A DNA stretch of 64,000 nucleotides, taken from assembly GCA_013041745.1 (NCBI GenBank), contig JABDRN010000018.1, positions 17,170 through 81,169 of the forward strand. Reading direction: 5' to 3'. Every line of letters starts with the position of its first letter. The stretch's first letter is position 1. This DNA comes from Gammaproteobacteria bacterium. GTDB taxonomy: Bacteria > Pseudomonadota > Gammaproteobacteria > SZUA-229. Position numbers and translations under genes: made by a program. The notes under the pieces were generated by a model. The model was not told where the DNA came from, searched no databases, and was given only the letters and a program-made list of their open reading frames with translations. This document shows positions 39,238 through 48,693 of the stretch, piece after piece.

Positions 39238-40029
39238 TTAAACCCTATGGTGTTTGCGGTAATGCTTTTTCCTGCGCATCTTACGGCGCCGGCTGTTCCA
39301 TACCCAGAGGCCGCTGAACGATAACCAGAGCAGGGCGATTGCAGCAGCATCCATCAGGTAGACGCCGAAGTCACCGAAGATGCGCCCACTGTGCAGGTCG
39401 AGGATGATGCGTTCTAATTTAAGGCCATTTCCGCGATATGCGACCAGTAATTTTTCATGTTCTTCTGCATCCAGTGAATACTGTTGGGTCCATTCGATAT
39501 CTTCATTTGATATCACGTCCCAGTCCAGGATATGTTCGTCTGCTATGTAATAAAGCGGGTCACTGGTCTCTATGACCGGGCGTTGGTATTTTTTGCCGAG
39601 ACGCTGAATTTTGCTGAAGCTGATACTGGTGCTGACACGTTCGATAAACTCGCCTTCAAATGAGAGCAGGATGATCTCGTTATCCAGTGCCACAACGATG
39701 AACTGCTCGGCTGCGATAGCACCATGCATGTCCTGTTCTAAAGTGGTTATCGCGATATCATCGAAGAACAGCTGCTTGTTCCAGGCGCTTATGATGTGGC
39801 TTTGCGACTGGTTGATCACACGATAAGAGACTGGCTCATGTTTCGGCTTGATGCCATACCAGTTGAGTAACAAGGTATTATTGACGTAGGTTTCATCGAG
39901 CCTGAATTTCTCGGTATGGTTTAACATGATACCGGTGATAGCCAGGATGATCACCAGCAGTAGCGCCAGCAGGCCGATGCGCCGATGCCATAAAAATGCA
40001 GTAAATTTCTTGGCTTTGCGATTGGTCAT
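39238..40029 (-). CDS. PepSY-TM domain membrane protein
   Basis: A 263-aa protein. TM1 (about 17-35: LLALLLVIILAITGIML) precedes a periplasmic domain, and a second hydrophobic region (about 228-247) and basic C-terminus (RRRKMRRKKHYRKHH) follow. The pattern is that of the PepSY_TM family, often found in iron-related operons near FMN-binding proteins. It closes the porin/FMN-binding/PepSY set; its start is 3 bp from the stop of the preceding gene, so co-translation is likely. Confidence 0.78.
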   Translation of the reverse strand: MTNRKAKKFTAFLWHRRIGLLALLLVIILAITGIMLNHTEKFRLDETYVNNTLLLNWYGIKPKHEPVSYRVINQSQSHIISAWNKQLFFDDIAITTLEQDMHGAIAAEQFIVVALDNEIILLSFEGEFIERVSTSISFSKIQRLGKKYQRPVIETSDPLYYIADEHILDWDVISNEDIEWTQQYSLDAEEHEKLLVAYRGNGLKLERIILDLHSGRIFGDFGVYLMDAAAIALLWLSFSGLWVWNSRRRKMRRKKHYRKHHRV

Positions 40030-40031
40030 TA

Positions 40032-40595
40032 TTATTTTTTACTGAGCTGCTTGTCCTGTACCTGCTGGTCGAGCAGTAAAGCAATCTGGGCAAGTTTTCT
40101 CATGGCACGAACTGATAATGTTGCACCAGATATATTATCGATATTTTTATCCAGCCGGTTATCCTCTTGCAGGCCAGCCTGTTTGAACTGATCAGTGAAA
40201 AAGTCATGCCGTATCTCCCAGCCGCGGCTCTCTCTGAAGACCAGTACTTTAACCTGCTGGATCCTGCTGTCATTGACCACGATGCCAGCAGTGATCTGTT
40301 TTTCTTTACCGATCTCTTCCAGTACCCAGGCAGATCTTTTCTGCTTTTGCCAGTAGCGGACACGTAATCCCTTGTACTTATGATCGAGTATTTCGACGAT
40401 CTGCTGTTTCAATTCTTTATTCAGCCACAGTACGTCAGCCTTCGGTGGCTTTCCGTCAAACACATCATTGATGAAATCAGCCGGCTCCTGGTAAACACCA
40501 CCAGCATTTGCTGGAGGTGTAGAAGCAATTATCAGTATACCTAGAGAGCAGAGGCTAATTAAAAGCAGTTTAATTGTATTTACATGATCTTTCAT
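40032..40595 (-). CDS. Secreted FMN-binding domain protein
   Basis: The ATG at 40595 opens a signal peptide (MKDHVNTIKLLLISLCSLGILIIAS...ANAGG); the 29-codon extension to 40682 would run into the hairpin at 40662-40691. The C-terminal FMN_bind signature is NISGATLSVRAM, in which the Thr of SGAT is the usual covalent FMN attachment point. About 187 aa with signal. Such proteins move electrons at the periplasmic face. It lies between the porin and the PepSY gene. Confidence 0.85.
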   Translation of the reverse strand: MKDHVNTIKLLLISLCSLGILIIASTPPANAGGVYQEPADFINDVFDGKPPKADVLWLNKELKQQIVEILDHKYKGLRVRYWQKQKRSAWVLEEIGKEKQITAGIVVNDSRIQQVKVLVFRESRGWEIRHDFFTDQFKQAGLQEDNRLDKNIDNISGATLSVRAMRKLAQIALLLDQQVQDKQLSKK

Positions 40596-40661
40596 TACCG
40601 CGCATTTTACCTGTAAGTCATTATAGTCATCGTGACAAGTCACCGATATAAATATATGCAC

Positions 40662-40691
40662 GCGCAAGGGGTGCGTTAGCACCCCTTGCGC
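40662..40691 (-). other. Perfect 13-bp hairpin between porin and FMN-binding genes
   Basis: GCGCAAGGGGTGC (40662-40674) pairs with GCACCCCTTGCGC (40679-40691) over a 4-nt loop. On the minus strand it lies after the porin stop and before the FMN-binding start. It has no following T-run, so it may protect the porin 3' end or partially block read-through rather than terminate fully. Confidence 0.7.
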
Positions 40692-40749
40692 AACAGTTTA
40701 TATTCTCCTCCAGCTGGCTATAGCATGGAGGAGGGTACATATCATTTCA

Positions 40750-41883
40750 TTAGAACTGGTAGCCTACACCGAGGTTGAATCCGTCAAAGCTGCCGGCGAC
40801 ATCGTTCTGTATCTGGTAGTCCGCTTTCAGTACCACGTATTCATGCGGCCAGTAGTTGAATCCGATATTGGTCTGTTCCTTGCTGGTATCGCCGGCACCG
40901 CCATTGTCCCACTGGTTTTGACGGGCGAATACACCCCATTCAGGATGAAGCTTGTAGGATGCTTCGATATAACCACCGTCCTGTTTTTCTTTGTCTATAT
41001 CAGACTGTGAAGCGGTAGCTGCAACATCGATATCCCAGTAAGCGTATAGACCGGTCAATGTGAAATCTGCGATTCCCCATCTTACATGCGCTTCGAGCAG
41101 AGTTGCACTGCCGATATCATCGCTGGTGTCCTGTGTCATGTCATCCTGATATTGGGCAGTGGCGGCCAACACTAGTCCAGGGACGCCGGTGTACCTGGCA
41201 CGTGCGGTTGCAGCTAAATTATTGGCTACAGCATTAGATCCTTTCTGGCGACCACCACGGATATTGGTGCCGCCATCCAGGCCACTGCTTAGTGCCAGGT
41301 CGTAACTGAAGCCGGATCCATAGTGACCGCTTAAAAAGACACCAGCTTCACTCCAGGTAGTTGGGATAATGTTCTTTTCAACCGGGTTGCGCTCTACACC
41401 ATAAAAAGTAGCGGGCTCATGCGTTTCATTGAGGATGCCTACCGGCACTAGAAAAATACCTGCATTGGCTTTTGTATTCTCGGTTAAATCGAATTGTACA
41501 TAAGCCTGTTCGACAGCCACATAACCGTTGCTGGAACCATCGTCTGTGTCTTCGATAGTAGCATGTTCGATTTCAAATTCAGAGAAGAATCGGATGTCAT
41601 CATTAAACTCATGATTGATCATCAGCACAAAACGGTGAAAATCGAGTTCTTTAAAGGTATTGCCCTGGTCATCACTCCAGTTGTTGTAATGCAGTTCACC
41701 ATAGCCGCCTATAGTGGTATCGCTGGTGCTGTCTTTACTGTTTTCTTCGACCTGTTCTGCTAACAGGTTAAATTGTTCCTGCAGGGCTTTAAACTCTTCA
41801 TCGGTTACCGCCAGGGCTGGTTGTGCCAGTGCGAATGTTATGGCGCCGAATAAAGTACTTTTTGCGATAGATTTGTGAGTCAC
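40750..41883 (-). CDS. Outer-membrane porin, OprO/OprP-like
   Basis: A 377-aa beta-barrel protein. A signal peptide (about 1-25, ...AQPALA) precedes a short coiled coil (about 29-50: FKALQEQFNLLAEQVEENSKD), then strands of a 16-strand-type barrel and a terminal Phe (LGVGYQF), the usual BAM signal. Similar to putative phosphate/anion-selective porins, but ligand is unproven. A Fur-box candidate lies 65-90 bp upstream, which suggests iron-limited expression. Confidence 0.85.
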   Translation of the reverse strand: MTHKSIAKSTLFGAITFALAQPALAVTDEEFKALQEQFNLLAEQVEENSKDSTSDTTIGGYGELHYNNWSDDQGNTFKELDFHRFVLMINHEFNDDIRFFSEFEIEHATIEDTDDGSSNGYVAVEQAYVQFDLTENTKANAGIFLVPVGILNETHEPATFYGVERNPVEKNIIPTTWSEAGVFLSGHYGSGFSYDLALSSGLDGGTNIRGGRQKGSNAVANNLAATARARYTGVPGLVLAATAQYQDDMTQDTSDDIGSATLLEAHVRWGIADFTLTGLYAYWDIDVAATASQSDIDKEKQDGGYIEASYKLHPEWGVFARQNQWDNGGAGDTSKEQTNIGFNYWPHEYVVLKADYQIQNDVAGSFDGFNLGVGYQF

Positions 41884-41947
41884 GTCTTGCTCCGGGGAGT
41901 ATTGTAAGTTTGAAATCAGTAATAAGCTGGCAGCTATTATACTTGTT

Positions 41948-41974
41948 GATAATGCAAATGCAAATGATTCTCAT
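41948..41974 (-). promoter_or_regulatory. Fur-box candidate upstream of the porin operon
   Basis: The site starts GATAATGCAAATG and ends AATGATTCTCAT, made of NAT-type hexamer repeats close to the Fur consensus (GATAATGATAATCATTATC). It lies 65-91 bp upstream of the porin start and also faces the divergent gene at 42095. Fur-Fe2+ would repress transcription when iron is plentiful. Confidence 0.65.
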
Positions 41975-42062
41975 ATAGATTATCGTATTCACTTTGGGAT
42001 AGATAGCACCTTCCATTGGGTAATAGTCATGCATTAGCGGTTTTAACTTGGGGGAGAACAGG

Positions 42063-42087
42063 TATAATTTGCGCCAGCCTAACAGGA
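42063..42087 (+). promoter_or_regulatory. -10 box and ribosome-binding site for the gene at 42095
   Basis: TATAAT at 42063-42068 and AGGAG at 42083-42087 precede the ATG at 42095 at good distances. The -35 (TTTTAA near 42041-42046, 16-bp spacing) is weak. Confidence 0.45.
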
Positions 42088-42094
42088 GTTATAA

Positions 42095-42916
42095 ATGAGC
42101 AAATCGTTTCACCTTCCTATGTTTCCAACTCTGGGCTTGATACTGTTGCTGTTTTCACCGCATATAAAGGCAGCAACAGCCATCGAAGTGCAGAGTGACA
42201 ATGACATGACCACTGTAGTCACCGATGGCAGCTTTGCAAGAATGAACCTGGGTGATAGTGAATATGTCATCGTGGACTACCGAAAGCATCGGGTAAATGT
42301 CGTCAATCCGGAGAAGCAGCAGGTTATGTCGCTGGATGCGAACAAACTGGCATCTTCCAACAAAGGTCCGCTTGTGCAAACATCGATACAAAGGCTTGGT
42401 GCTGGTATTCAGGTTGCTGGTTATGCCACCCAGAAGTACAGCTATTCAGCGAATGGTAAACCGTGTGGCGTGATTTATGGCTCGATGGAGGTCTATCAGA
42501 AGCAGGGTATCAAAGAGCTGTTCCAGGCATTGAAGATAATGATGGATAAACAGCGTGCAGTACTCGGCGGCCTGGTGAATATGGTCGACGACTGTACCCT
42601 GGCTGATATGAATGTGAACCAGCATGTGAGAACTGTCGGTGTGCCTATGCGTACCGATAAGAATGGTCGAGTCGAAACCGAGATAAAAAGTATCAGGTAT
42701 GACGTAAACCTGCCAGCTGATACTTTTGTCGTACCTGCGTCGTATAAGACGATTACCATGCAGGACAAGATCAATGCAGTTGCGACGGATATGTCGACAC
42801 AGTCTCGGCAAGTGTCTCCACAGGTGCAGCAGCATGGCCTGCAGTCTCCTCAGATGATGCAGCAGATGCGTCGCAGCCAGGGCACGATGAGGCAGTACCC
42901 GGCTCGAGGATATTAG
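42095..42916 (+). CDS. Secreted hypothetical protein, DUF4412-like
   Basis: A 273-aa protein with a signal peptide (about 1-26, ...FSPHIKA). The mature part has repeated beta-type segments with a DUF4412-like pattern (TVVTDGSFARMNLGDSEYVIVDY... VMSLD; GYATQKYSYSANGKPCG), two Cys that may form a disulfide, and a Gln/Met-rich disordered tail. Function not recognised. It is divergent from the Fur-box porin operon. Confidence 0.6.
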   Translation: MSKSFHLPMFPTLGLILLLFSPHIKAATAIEVQSDNDMTTVVTDGSFARMNLGDSEYVIVDYRKHRVNVVNPEKQQVMSLDANKLASSNKGPLVQTSIQRLGAGIQVAGYATQKYSYSANGKPCGVIYGSMEVYQKQGIKELFQALKIMMDKQRAVLGGLVNMVDDCTLADMNVNQHVRTVGVPMRTDKNGRVETEIKSIRYDVNLPADTFVVPASYKTITMQDKINAVATDMSTQSRQVSPQVQQHGLQSPQMMQQMRRSQGTMRQYPARGY

Positions 42917-42967
42917 GACTGATAACCTTTTCAACCACGAGGAGAGATGACTAGAGTGGCCTGCTAG

Positions 42968-43528
42968 TTAACGTTTCCTGATTCGAACAGGGCCCTGCTT
43001 TTTGGGGTGTTTTCCAGTCTTATCTTTATAAAAATCTCTTATTAACTCAAAGTCTTTTTCGATGTCACCCGTTGGTGTAATCATTTTTCCAAAACCGACA
43101 GTGCGGCCTGGATAATCTATATAGGCAAGGCAGATGGGTATATTGGCTTCCTGTGCGATGTAATAAAAACCGGTCTTCCAGTATTCTGTCTTCGAACGTG
43201 TGCCTTCCGGCGTAATGCCAAACACCATCTCTTCGCGTTCATTGAACTGGTTTGCGATCTGTTTGATGAAACCGCTATGGACTGACCTGTCTACCGGGAT
43301 ACCGCCAAGTGCGCGGAAGAAATAATTGAATGGCCCGACGAATATCTGTTTTTTTGCAACCCAGGTGATTTTTATCTGCACCGACCAGAAACATAAAAGT
43401 CCTATCGGCAGATCCCAGTTAGTCGTATGAGGTGCGCCGATCATGATGAACTTTTTCTCTTTGGGCATGGTGACATCCACATGCCAGCCGATCAACTTTA
43501 GTATCAATTTAGAGAGGATCCTAAGCAT
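42968..43528 (-). CDS. PlsC-type acyltransferase
   Basis: A 186-aa membrane-associated acyltransferase. The HX4D motif is HTTNWD in GAPHTTNWDLPIG, and the second block is PEGTRSKTEYWKTGFYYIAQ. These place it in the lysophosphatidic acid acyltransferase superfamily. It is short, and the housekeeping PlsC is probably elsewhere; the acyl acceptor cannot be assigned. It is the last gene before the convergent 42095 gene. Confidence 0.85.
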   Translation of the reverse strand: MLRILSKLILKLIGWHVDVTMPKEKKFIMIGAPHTTNWDLPIGLLCFWSVQIKITWVAKKQIFVGPFNYFFRALGGIPVDRSVHSGFIKQIANQFNEREEMVFGITPEGTRSKTEYWKTGFYYIAQEANIPICLAYIDYPGRTVGFGKMITPTGDIEKDFELIRDFYKDKTGKHPKKQGPVRIRKR

Positions 43529-43582
43529 AGACAGGCTTGCTTGGGCAAATATCTAATATGTATATCTTAGCATTCATCATAT

Positions 43583-44200
43583 CTATGACCGTAATTGTTG
43601 TATCTGTCTGTTGTGAATGTTTGAAAGCGTAACAAGTGCAATGGCAGCACCTGATAAAGCCCATGCCATATCAGACTGGGTGTCCCAGACATAACCCTGG
43701 GTGCCGAGGAAAGCTTCTGCTGCTTCTTCGCTGAGTAGTGCAACCCACCATTCCAGCATCTCGTAAAGCGCACTCAGTGCAAGGCAGAAACACAGGGTGA
43801 AAAAATGGGTAAAATATTTCCCTGAGATTATTTTTTTTCGGATAATGATCTCTCTGCAGATGATGGCAGGCACAAACCCCTGGACGAAGTGGCCTAGCTT
43901 GTCGAAATTATTTCGCGACTGCTGGAATGCATCTCTGATGCTATCGAACAGCGGCACCTCGGCATAGGTGTAATGGCCGCCGATGAATAGTATCCAGCAA
44001 TGTAACAGGATAAGTGTATAGCATAGCGCTGTCAGCGGGAAACTTTGGCGTGTTATCGCTAACACCAAGAAACCAAGAATAGCTGGCGCGGTCTCAAGCG
44101 CCCATGTCGGGTAATCTTTTGGCTCGATGGCGGACCAGATGAAGACGATTAAGAATAAACCTGTCCATATGATCTCACCAGGCTTTAGGTTTATTGTCAT
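43583..44200 (-). CDS. DUF2238 (YjdF-like) membrane protein
   Basis: A 205-aa protein with about six hydrophobic helices. HYTYAEVPLFDSIRDAFQQSRNNFDKLGHFVQGFVPA and YEMLEWWVAL are characteristic of DUF2238. Function unknown. It lies 20 bp downstream of bcp on the same strand. Confidence 0.85.
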   Translation of the reverse strand: MTINLKPGEIIWTGLFLIVFIWSAIEPKDYPTWALETAPAILGFLVLAITRQSFPLTALCYTLILLHCWILFIGGHYTYAEVPLFDSIRDAFQQSRNNFDKLGHFVQGFVPAIICREIIIRKKIISGKYFTHFFTLCFCLALSALYEMLEWWVALLSEEAAEAFLGTQGYVWDTQSDMAWALSGAAIALVTLSNIHNRQIQQLRS

Positions 44201-44220
44201 AATCGAAGTAAACGAAAAGT

Positions 44221-44685
44221 TTATTTGTGTTTTTTAGATGCGGCCAACACTTCATCGACGTGGCCTTTAACTTTTACGCCCCGCCATTCTTCGAGTAAAA
44301 CACCATCTTCACCAATAAGGAAAGTGCTGCGGTCGATGCCCATGTATTCCCTGCCGTATAGTTTCTTCAACTTGATGACATCAAATTGTTTGCATAGTGA
44401 CTCGTCTTCATCTGAGAGCAGATCAAAATTAAAGCTCTGTTTAGTCTTAAAGTTCTCATGACGTTTCATGCTGTCACGAGAGACGCCGAGTATCACCGTG
44501 TTCTGGCGGCTAAACTTTGCCTTGGCATCACGGAAGTCCTGGCCTTCCGTAGTGCAACCGGGCGTGCTGTCTTTCGGATAAAAATACAGTACGACTTTTT
44601 TGCCGGCCAGTTCTTTCAGGCTGATGGTTTTATCGCCGGTCGCCGGGCGCGTGAAATTTTTAACTTTTTTACCTATGCTTACCAT
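44221..44685 (-). CDS. bcp: Peroxiredoxin Bcp
   Basis: Thiol peroxidase of 154 aa. The peroxidatic Cys is in KDSTPGCTTEGQDFRD (about residue 44). The resolving Cys found five residues later in E. coli Bcp is Gln here (CTTEGQ), so it may work as a 1-Cys enzyme or use another Cys (LCKQF). The gcvR-bcp pairing is as in E. coli. Confidence 0.93.
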   Translation of the reverse strand: MVSIGKKVKNFTRPATGDKTISLKELAGKKVVLYFYPKDSTPGCTTEGQDFRDAKAKFSRQNTVILGVSRDSMKRHENFKTKQSFNFDLLSDEDESLCKQFDVIKLKKLYGREYMGIDRSTFLIGEDGVLLEEWRGVKVKGHVDEVLAASKKHK

Positions 44686-44709
44686 ATCTTCTGCTCCCAG
44701 TTGTCAGGT

Positions 44710-45234
44710 TTATATGTTTTTCATCTCTGCATCGAGGTTGAGTTCTTCACATGTCTGCATGAAGGCATCACGTAATTTTGCAATATTGGTATCAGCAGCA
44801 ATGCCGATAGTCATGTGCAGTGCAAACATGGTGGTGCCGGTGTGCGGTGCCGAATAACTCTCGGTATGCAGGTTGACGATGTTGATACCACGCTGAGAAA
44901 AGAAGCTGGATATATTGTTAACGATACCCGGGTGATCCAGTGAAGTTACTTCTACTGAGTAGGGGATGGCATTCTCAATCGGTGCGGGGTCGTTTGTGGC
45001 TTTTATCATCAGACGCATCTGCAGTGCCTGCTCGATCTCATTGACCTGTGTCTGGATCGCATCGATCGAAGACTGTTCACCACTGACCAGTAATAACATG
45101 GCGAATTCACCACCGAGCACCGTCATGCGGCTGTCTTCGATGTTTAGTGAATGCCTGTAGATGATATTGCTGATTTCGTCGACAATACCTGGTCGGTCAG
45201 CGCCCAGTGCCGAGATAACGAGTTTTGTAGTCAT
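44710..45234 (-). CDS. gcvR: Glycine cleavage system transcriptional repressor-like ACT protein
   Basis: A 174-aa protein with two ACT domains (about 4-75 and 92-165). ALGADRPGIVDEISN and LDHPGIVNNISSFFSQRGINIVNLH are ACT signatures. In E. coli GcvR binds GcvA and represses gcvTHP when glycine is low. Order bcp-gcvR, divergent from dapA-bamC, is conserved and supports the name. Confidence 0.9.
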   Translation of the reverse strand: MTTKLVISALGADRPGIVDEISNIIYRHSLNIEDSRMTVLGGEFAMLLLVSGEQSSIDAIQTQVNEIEQALQMRLMIKATNDPAPIENAIPYSVEVTSLDHPGIVNNISSFFSQRGINIVNLHTESYSAPHTGTTMFALHMTIGIAADTNIAKLRDAFMQTCEELNLDAEMKNI

Positions 45235-45362
45235 TTGTTTTACTAGAGTGAAAAAAGTGAGGCACAGTGTAACAAAAACGACAGAAACGCAAAATTACTA
45301 TTTAAAAGGACTTTGCTTGCGCCGTCATCAGGGGAGTGTTCACTGAGTGTTTAGTATCGAAT

Positions 45363-45728
45363 TTATCCCAGTTCGGAGAGCTCGCGTGTCAGCATCGCCG
45401 GATCATTGGTGTTCAACTCGATCAGCCGGCGCAGATGCTGCAGGCTGGCGACATCTATCTGCAGCCAGTTCAAGCCCCAGTTTCCATTACTGGTGTGAGT
45501 GATGGTAACCCTGGCATGGATGGATATATCTTCGCCGAGAAAAAGCGCCATGCCACAAGGATTGCTCATATCGATCTCGATATTATCCGGCGGTTCGACC
45601 AGCATGCCTTTGAGAGAGATATCCAGCAGGTTGCAACTCCATTCTTCATGGCCGCATTGCATCAGTATTTCTGCGCTAAATGGGATTCGGCTATAATTAC
45701 GGCGTTCTGACGGGTTTGGTGTATTCAA
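45363..45728 (-). CDS. PilZ-domain protein
   Basis: A 121-aa single PilZ domain. The c-di-GMP-binding motifs are RRNYSR (near residue 8, RxxxR type) and DISLKGM (near residue 38, DxSxxG type). It may act as a c-di-GMP receptor for pilus or surface functions, consistent with FimV in the window. It sits between gcvR and dapA. Confidence 0.88.
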   Translation of the reverse strand: MNTPNPSERRNYSRIPFSAEILMQCGHEEWSCNLLDISLKGMLVEPPDNIEIDMSNPCGMALFLGEDISIHARVTITHTSNGNWGLNWLQIDVASLQHLRRLIELNTNDPAMLTRELSELG

Positions 45729-45962
45729 TTTTGTGCCTTAAGAGTTCGCTGCCTTGTTTTGTATACTTTATTCATGCTATGTGCATAGAATGAGTATAGC
45801 AAGGGATTGTCATTTGCTGCGAAAATACTGGTTAATTGCCTGAAAAATCCGCATGGTAAACAGGCATAAAGACTAGTAAATTATTCACATTTGGCAATAT
45901 ATATCATTGAAATAAAGGTGAAATGTTGATTAACTGTGCGCCTTGTTTTTTCGGGGTTCTTG

Positions 45963-46856
45963 ATGAGTAAAAGCGGCATGTTTCGAGGCAGTATGGTTGC
46001 ATTGGTTACGCCAATGCACGTCGACGGTAGTGTCGACTATAAAAGCCTGGCCAATCTGGTTGAATTTCATATCGAAAACAGCACTTCAGCTATCGTGTCT
46101 GTGGGGACGACGGGGGAGTCGGCGACATTGAATATGGAACAGCACTGTGATGTCATGGCACGTACCGTGGAAATGGTCGGCGGCCGTATTCCTGTGATCG
46201 CTGGTACCGGTGCCAACTCGACCTGGGAAGCGATCGAGCTGACTCGGTGCGCACAACAGGGTGGGGCAGATGCCTGTTTGCTGGTTACACCTTACTATAA
46301 CAAGCCGCCGCAGCGCGGTTTATATGCACATCATAAGAAGGTTGCCGAGGCCGTCGATATCCCACAGATTCTCTATAATGTCCCCGGCCGAACCGCCTGT
46401 GACATGTTACCGGAAACGGTGAAGCAGTTATCTGAAATCGACAATATTATCGGCCTGAAAGATGCCACCGGCGATCTGGGGCGTCTCGCAGAAACACAGT
46501 CACTGCTCACTGAGGCAGCGTTCGGCCTTTATAGTGGTGACGATGCGACCGGTGCTGAGTTCATGTTACGAGGTGGCCACGGTGTCATATCTGTAACTAA
46601 TAATGTCGCACCAAAAGCGATGGCTGAGATGTGCGAGGCTGCACTGTCGGGTGACAGGGAACTGGCGGAATCGATAAACCAGCGCCTGGCCGGGCTGCAT
46701 TCACGATTATTCCTGGAGTCGAGTCCGATTCCGGTCAAATGGGCGTTATTTGAAATGGGCTTGATCGAGCCGGGTATACGTTTACCTCTCGATGTACTGG
46801 ATGAGCAATTTCATGAGCCGCTACGTCATGCGATGCGTCAGGCCGAGGTACTATGA
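45963..46856 (+). CDS. dapA: 4-hydroxy-tetrahydrodipicolinate synthase
   Basis: Condenses pyruvate with aspartate semialdehyde, first step to diaminopimelate and lysine. The Schiff-base Lys is in [13 protein letters not shown], and [11 protein letters not shown] holds the catalytic Tyr. Length 297 aa from the ATG at 45963 (after GGGG); ATG 45978 would match the E. coli N-terminus more closely. bamC follows with an overlap, as in E. coli. Confidence 0.96.
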   Translation: MSKSGMFRGSMVALVTPMHVDGSVDYKSLANLVEFHIENSTSAIVSVGTTGESATLNMEQHCDVMARTVEMVGGRIPVIAGTGANSTWEAIELTRCAQQGGADACLLVTPYYNKPPQRGLYAHHKKVAEAVDIPQILYNVPGRTACDMLPETVKQLSEIDNIIGLKDATGDLGRLAETQSLLTEAAFGLYSGDDATGAEFMLRGGHGVISVTNNVAPKAMAEMCEAALSGDRELAESINQRLAGLHSRLFLESSPIPVKWALFEMGLIEPGIRLPLDVLDEQFHEPLRHAMRQAEVL

Positions 46857-47998
46857 TGAAATTAACCAATCGATCAACGCTGGTTTTGTACAGGCTTGGC
46901 ATTGCTATAGCAGTACTGGCCATTGCTTCCTGTACCAATGAGCGTCCGGTCTATCAGGGTGCTGAATATTACAAGAACCTGGAAGTACCGCCAGACCTGA
47001 CAGAACCGGACAGGGCTGACGAGCTTAGAGTACCAAAACCGACAGAAGAAGCACTGCAGCGTTTTCGTGATAACAACAAGCTGGAAACTGTGATCACACC
47101 TAAATTTGATGGTGTGCGCATGGTCAGTTATGCCGGCAATAGTTGGATAGAAATTGATAACAATGTCGAGAGTGTCTGGCCAAGACTGCTTGAATTCTGG
47201 GAACAGGAAGGTATGGAACTGGTGCAGGTGAGGCCACTGCTCGGATTCATGGAGACTGACTGGACCGAGCGGCTGGGTGGTGACAAAGGTTATTTTGCAT
47301 CGATGTTTCAAAAATTTGAACCAGACGCTAAAGACAAATTTCGTGTCCGTCTTGAAAGTTTTGATGATGATAGAAAAACACGTCTCTATGTTGCGCACAC
47401 GAGAATTGAACGTGTAGTTCGCGGCGAATACGGTGATGAGTTCTACTGGAAAACGCTGCCCAGTAATCTCGAAGCCGAACGTGAGATCATTGCTCGTATG
47501 GCCTTATTTGCCGGTCTGGGTAAAGAACAGTCAACAGCACTGTTAGAAAATTATCGCCCTTATGCTTCCCTGATCCAGGTCGATAGCACCAATACCACTG
47601 CGCTGACCATGAAGGGCAGTATGGATTTTGTCTGGCGTCGTTCGATGCGGGCGCTCGACCGTATGCGTATGCAAGATATCGATGAGCATAAGGATAGCAG
47701 TAGCATAAACTTCAGTGTCGGCAAAATATCAGATGAGGCACTGGAGATTGATGCAGAAGATGATGATCTCGCCAAATCTAGCTGGCTGATGCAACTGTTC
47801 ACCGGTTCCGACGATGATCAGCCTCTTACCAGTGGCGATAAACGCCAGTACCGTCTCGAGTTTTCCGATCTAGGCGGTCGTATTCAAGTAGTGGTCAAGG
47901 ATGCCAGAAATTCTCAACAAACAGACGATGATGGTGATGTTTATAGTACTGCACAGGCCGAACAGTTAAGAGATATTCTGGTTAAAAACCTGGAGTAA
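46853..47998 (+). CDS. bamC: Outer-membrane assembly lipoprotein BamC
   Basis: A 381-aa lipoprotein with lipobox IASC (cleaved before Cys) and an unstructured N-terminal stretch ([16 protein letters not shown]) that binds BamD, followed by two helix-grip domains. It is an accessory member of the BAM complex. Start ATG overlaps the dapA stop (ATGATGA), so translation is coupled. Confidence 0.93.
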   Translation: MMKLTNRSTLVLYRLGIAIAVLAIASCTNERPVYQGAEYYKNLEVPPDLTEPDRADELRVPKPTEEALQRFRDNNKLETVITPKFDGVRMVSYAGNSWIEIDNNVESVWPRLLEFWEQEGMELVQVRPLLGFMETDWTERLGGDKGYFASMFQKFEPDAKDKFRVRLESFDDDRKTRLYVAHTRIERVVRGEYGDEFYWKTLPSNLEAEREIIARMALFAGLGKEQSTALLENYRPYASLIQVDSTNTTALTMKGSMDFVWRRSMRALDRMRMQDIDEHKDSSSINFSVGKISDEALEIDAEDDDLAKSSWLMQLFTGSDDDQPLTSGDKRQYRLEFSDLGGRIQVVVKDARNSQQTDDDGDVYSTAQAEQLRDILVKNLE

Positions 47999-48041
47999 TA
48001 ATCTGCCAATATCCGGATTATCAGAATCAATTACAGGGTAT

Positions 48042-48086
48042 CAGGCAATAAAAAAGCACCTCAAAAAGGTGCTTTTTTATTGCCTG
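48042..48086. terminator. Bidirectional terminator between bamC and the 48117 gene
   Basis: A perfect 20-bp stem, CAGGCAATAAAAAAGCACCT against AGGTGCTTTTTTATTGCCTG, closes on CAAAA. A-run and T-run flank the GC stem, so it serves both convergent genes. Its left arm recurs exactly at 52758-52776. Confidence 0.9.
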
Positions 48087-48116
48087 TATGGCAGGTGTTC
48101 AGATTATTATCAGTAT

Positions 48117-48425
48117 TCACGCTGAATGACGATTCATCTCTTGTACCAGGTCTATCGTGGTCTGCGATACTTCCAGGAACATTTCCGCATAATCCAGTGC
48201 TTTCAGTCCGTCGCTGGTGAGCTGACTAGGTGAGAGCAGACCGTCGTTGAAAACAAAATACAGCAAGACTGCTGCAGCCTGCTGCATATCCCACTGTTTG
48301 CCCTCATTGTTGACCCTGATTGCTGTTTTTATGACGCGACGATAATATTCCGCCGGGATGGCATCATGAGTGTCTCCACGCACATAAGCCGTCAGTGCCT
48401 TGTCGAGCTCACCATATTTAACCAT
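48117..48425 (-). CDS. Small hypothetical helical protein
   Basis: A 102-aa protein with no recognised family. Mostly helical and soluble, with a conserved-looking segment MQQAAAVLLYFVFNDGLLSPSQLTSDGLKALDYAEMFLEV. It ends against the bidirectional terminator shared with bamC. The real start could be slightly internal. Confidence 0.55.
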   Translation of the reverse strand: MVKYGELDKALTAYVRGDTHDAIPAEYYRRVIKTAIRVNNEGKQWDMQQAAAVLLYFVFNDGLLSPSQLTSDGLKALDYAEMFLEVSQTTIDLVQEMNRHSA

Positions 48426-48608
48426 TCAGCAAACCTTCGAGAGCAATCGTTATGGGTGATGAGAACCCGTATGATGGTATATCCTGAAACATTGTTTAAT
48501 CTTGTTACTTTATTGGTATTAGAAATAAGTGTAGCAGTAGATGGCAGGCATTTCTGCGAGGCTGGCAGAAAAAGCTAAAAGCTTTGTCGACAGGTAACAG
48601 GGACAAAA

Positions 48609-48633
48609 TATCGCGGTTTACAAACCGCTGCCA
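48609..48633. repeat. REP-like palindromic element upstream of the 48117 gene
   Basis: ATCGCGGTTTACAAACCGCTGCCAG contains the stem GCGGTTT/AAACCGC around a 2-nt loop. The flanking ATCGCG and CGCT match the layout of the elements at 52652-52718. The rest of the 267-bp gap to pyk shows nothing convincing. Confidence 0.4.
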
Positions 48634-48693
48634 GGTAAACAGTTTTCAAGCAGCGATATTCAACAGTACTTTATAGATGCCCCCGTTCTCTGC

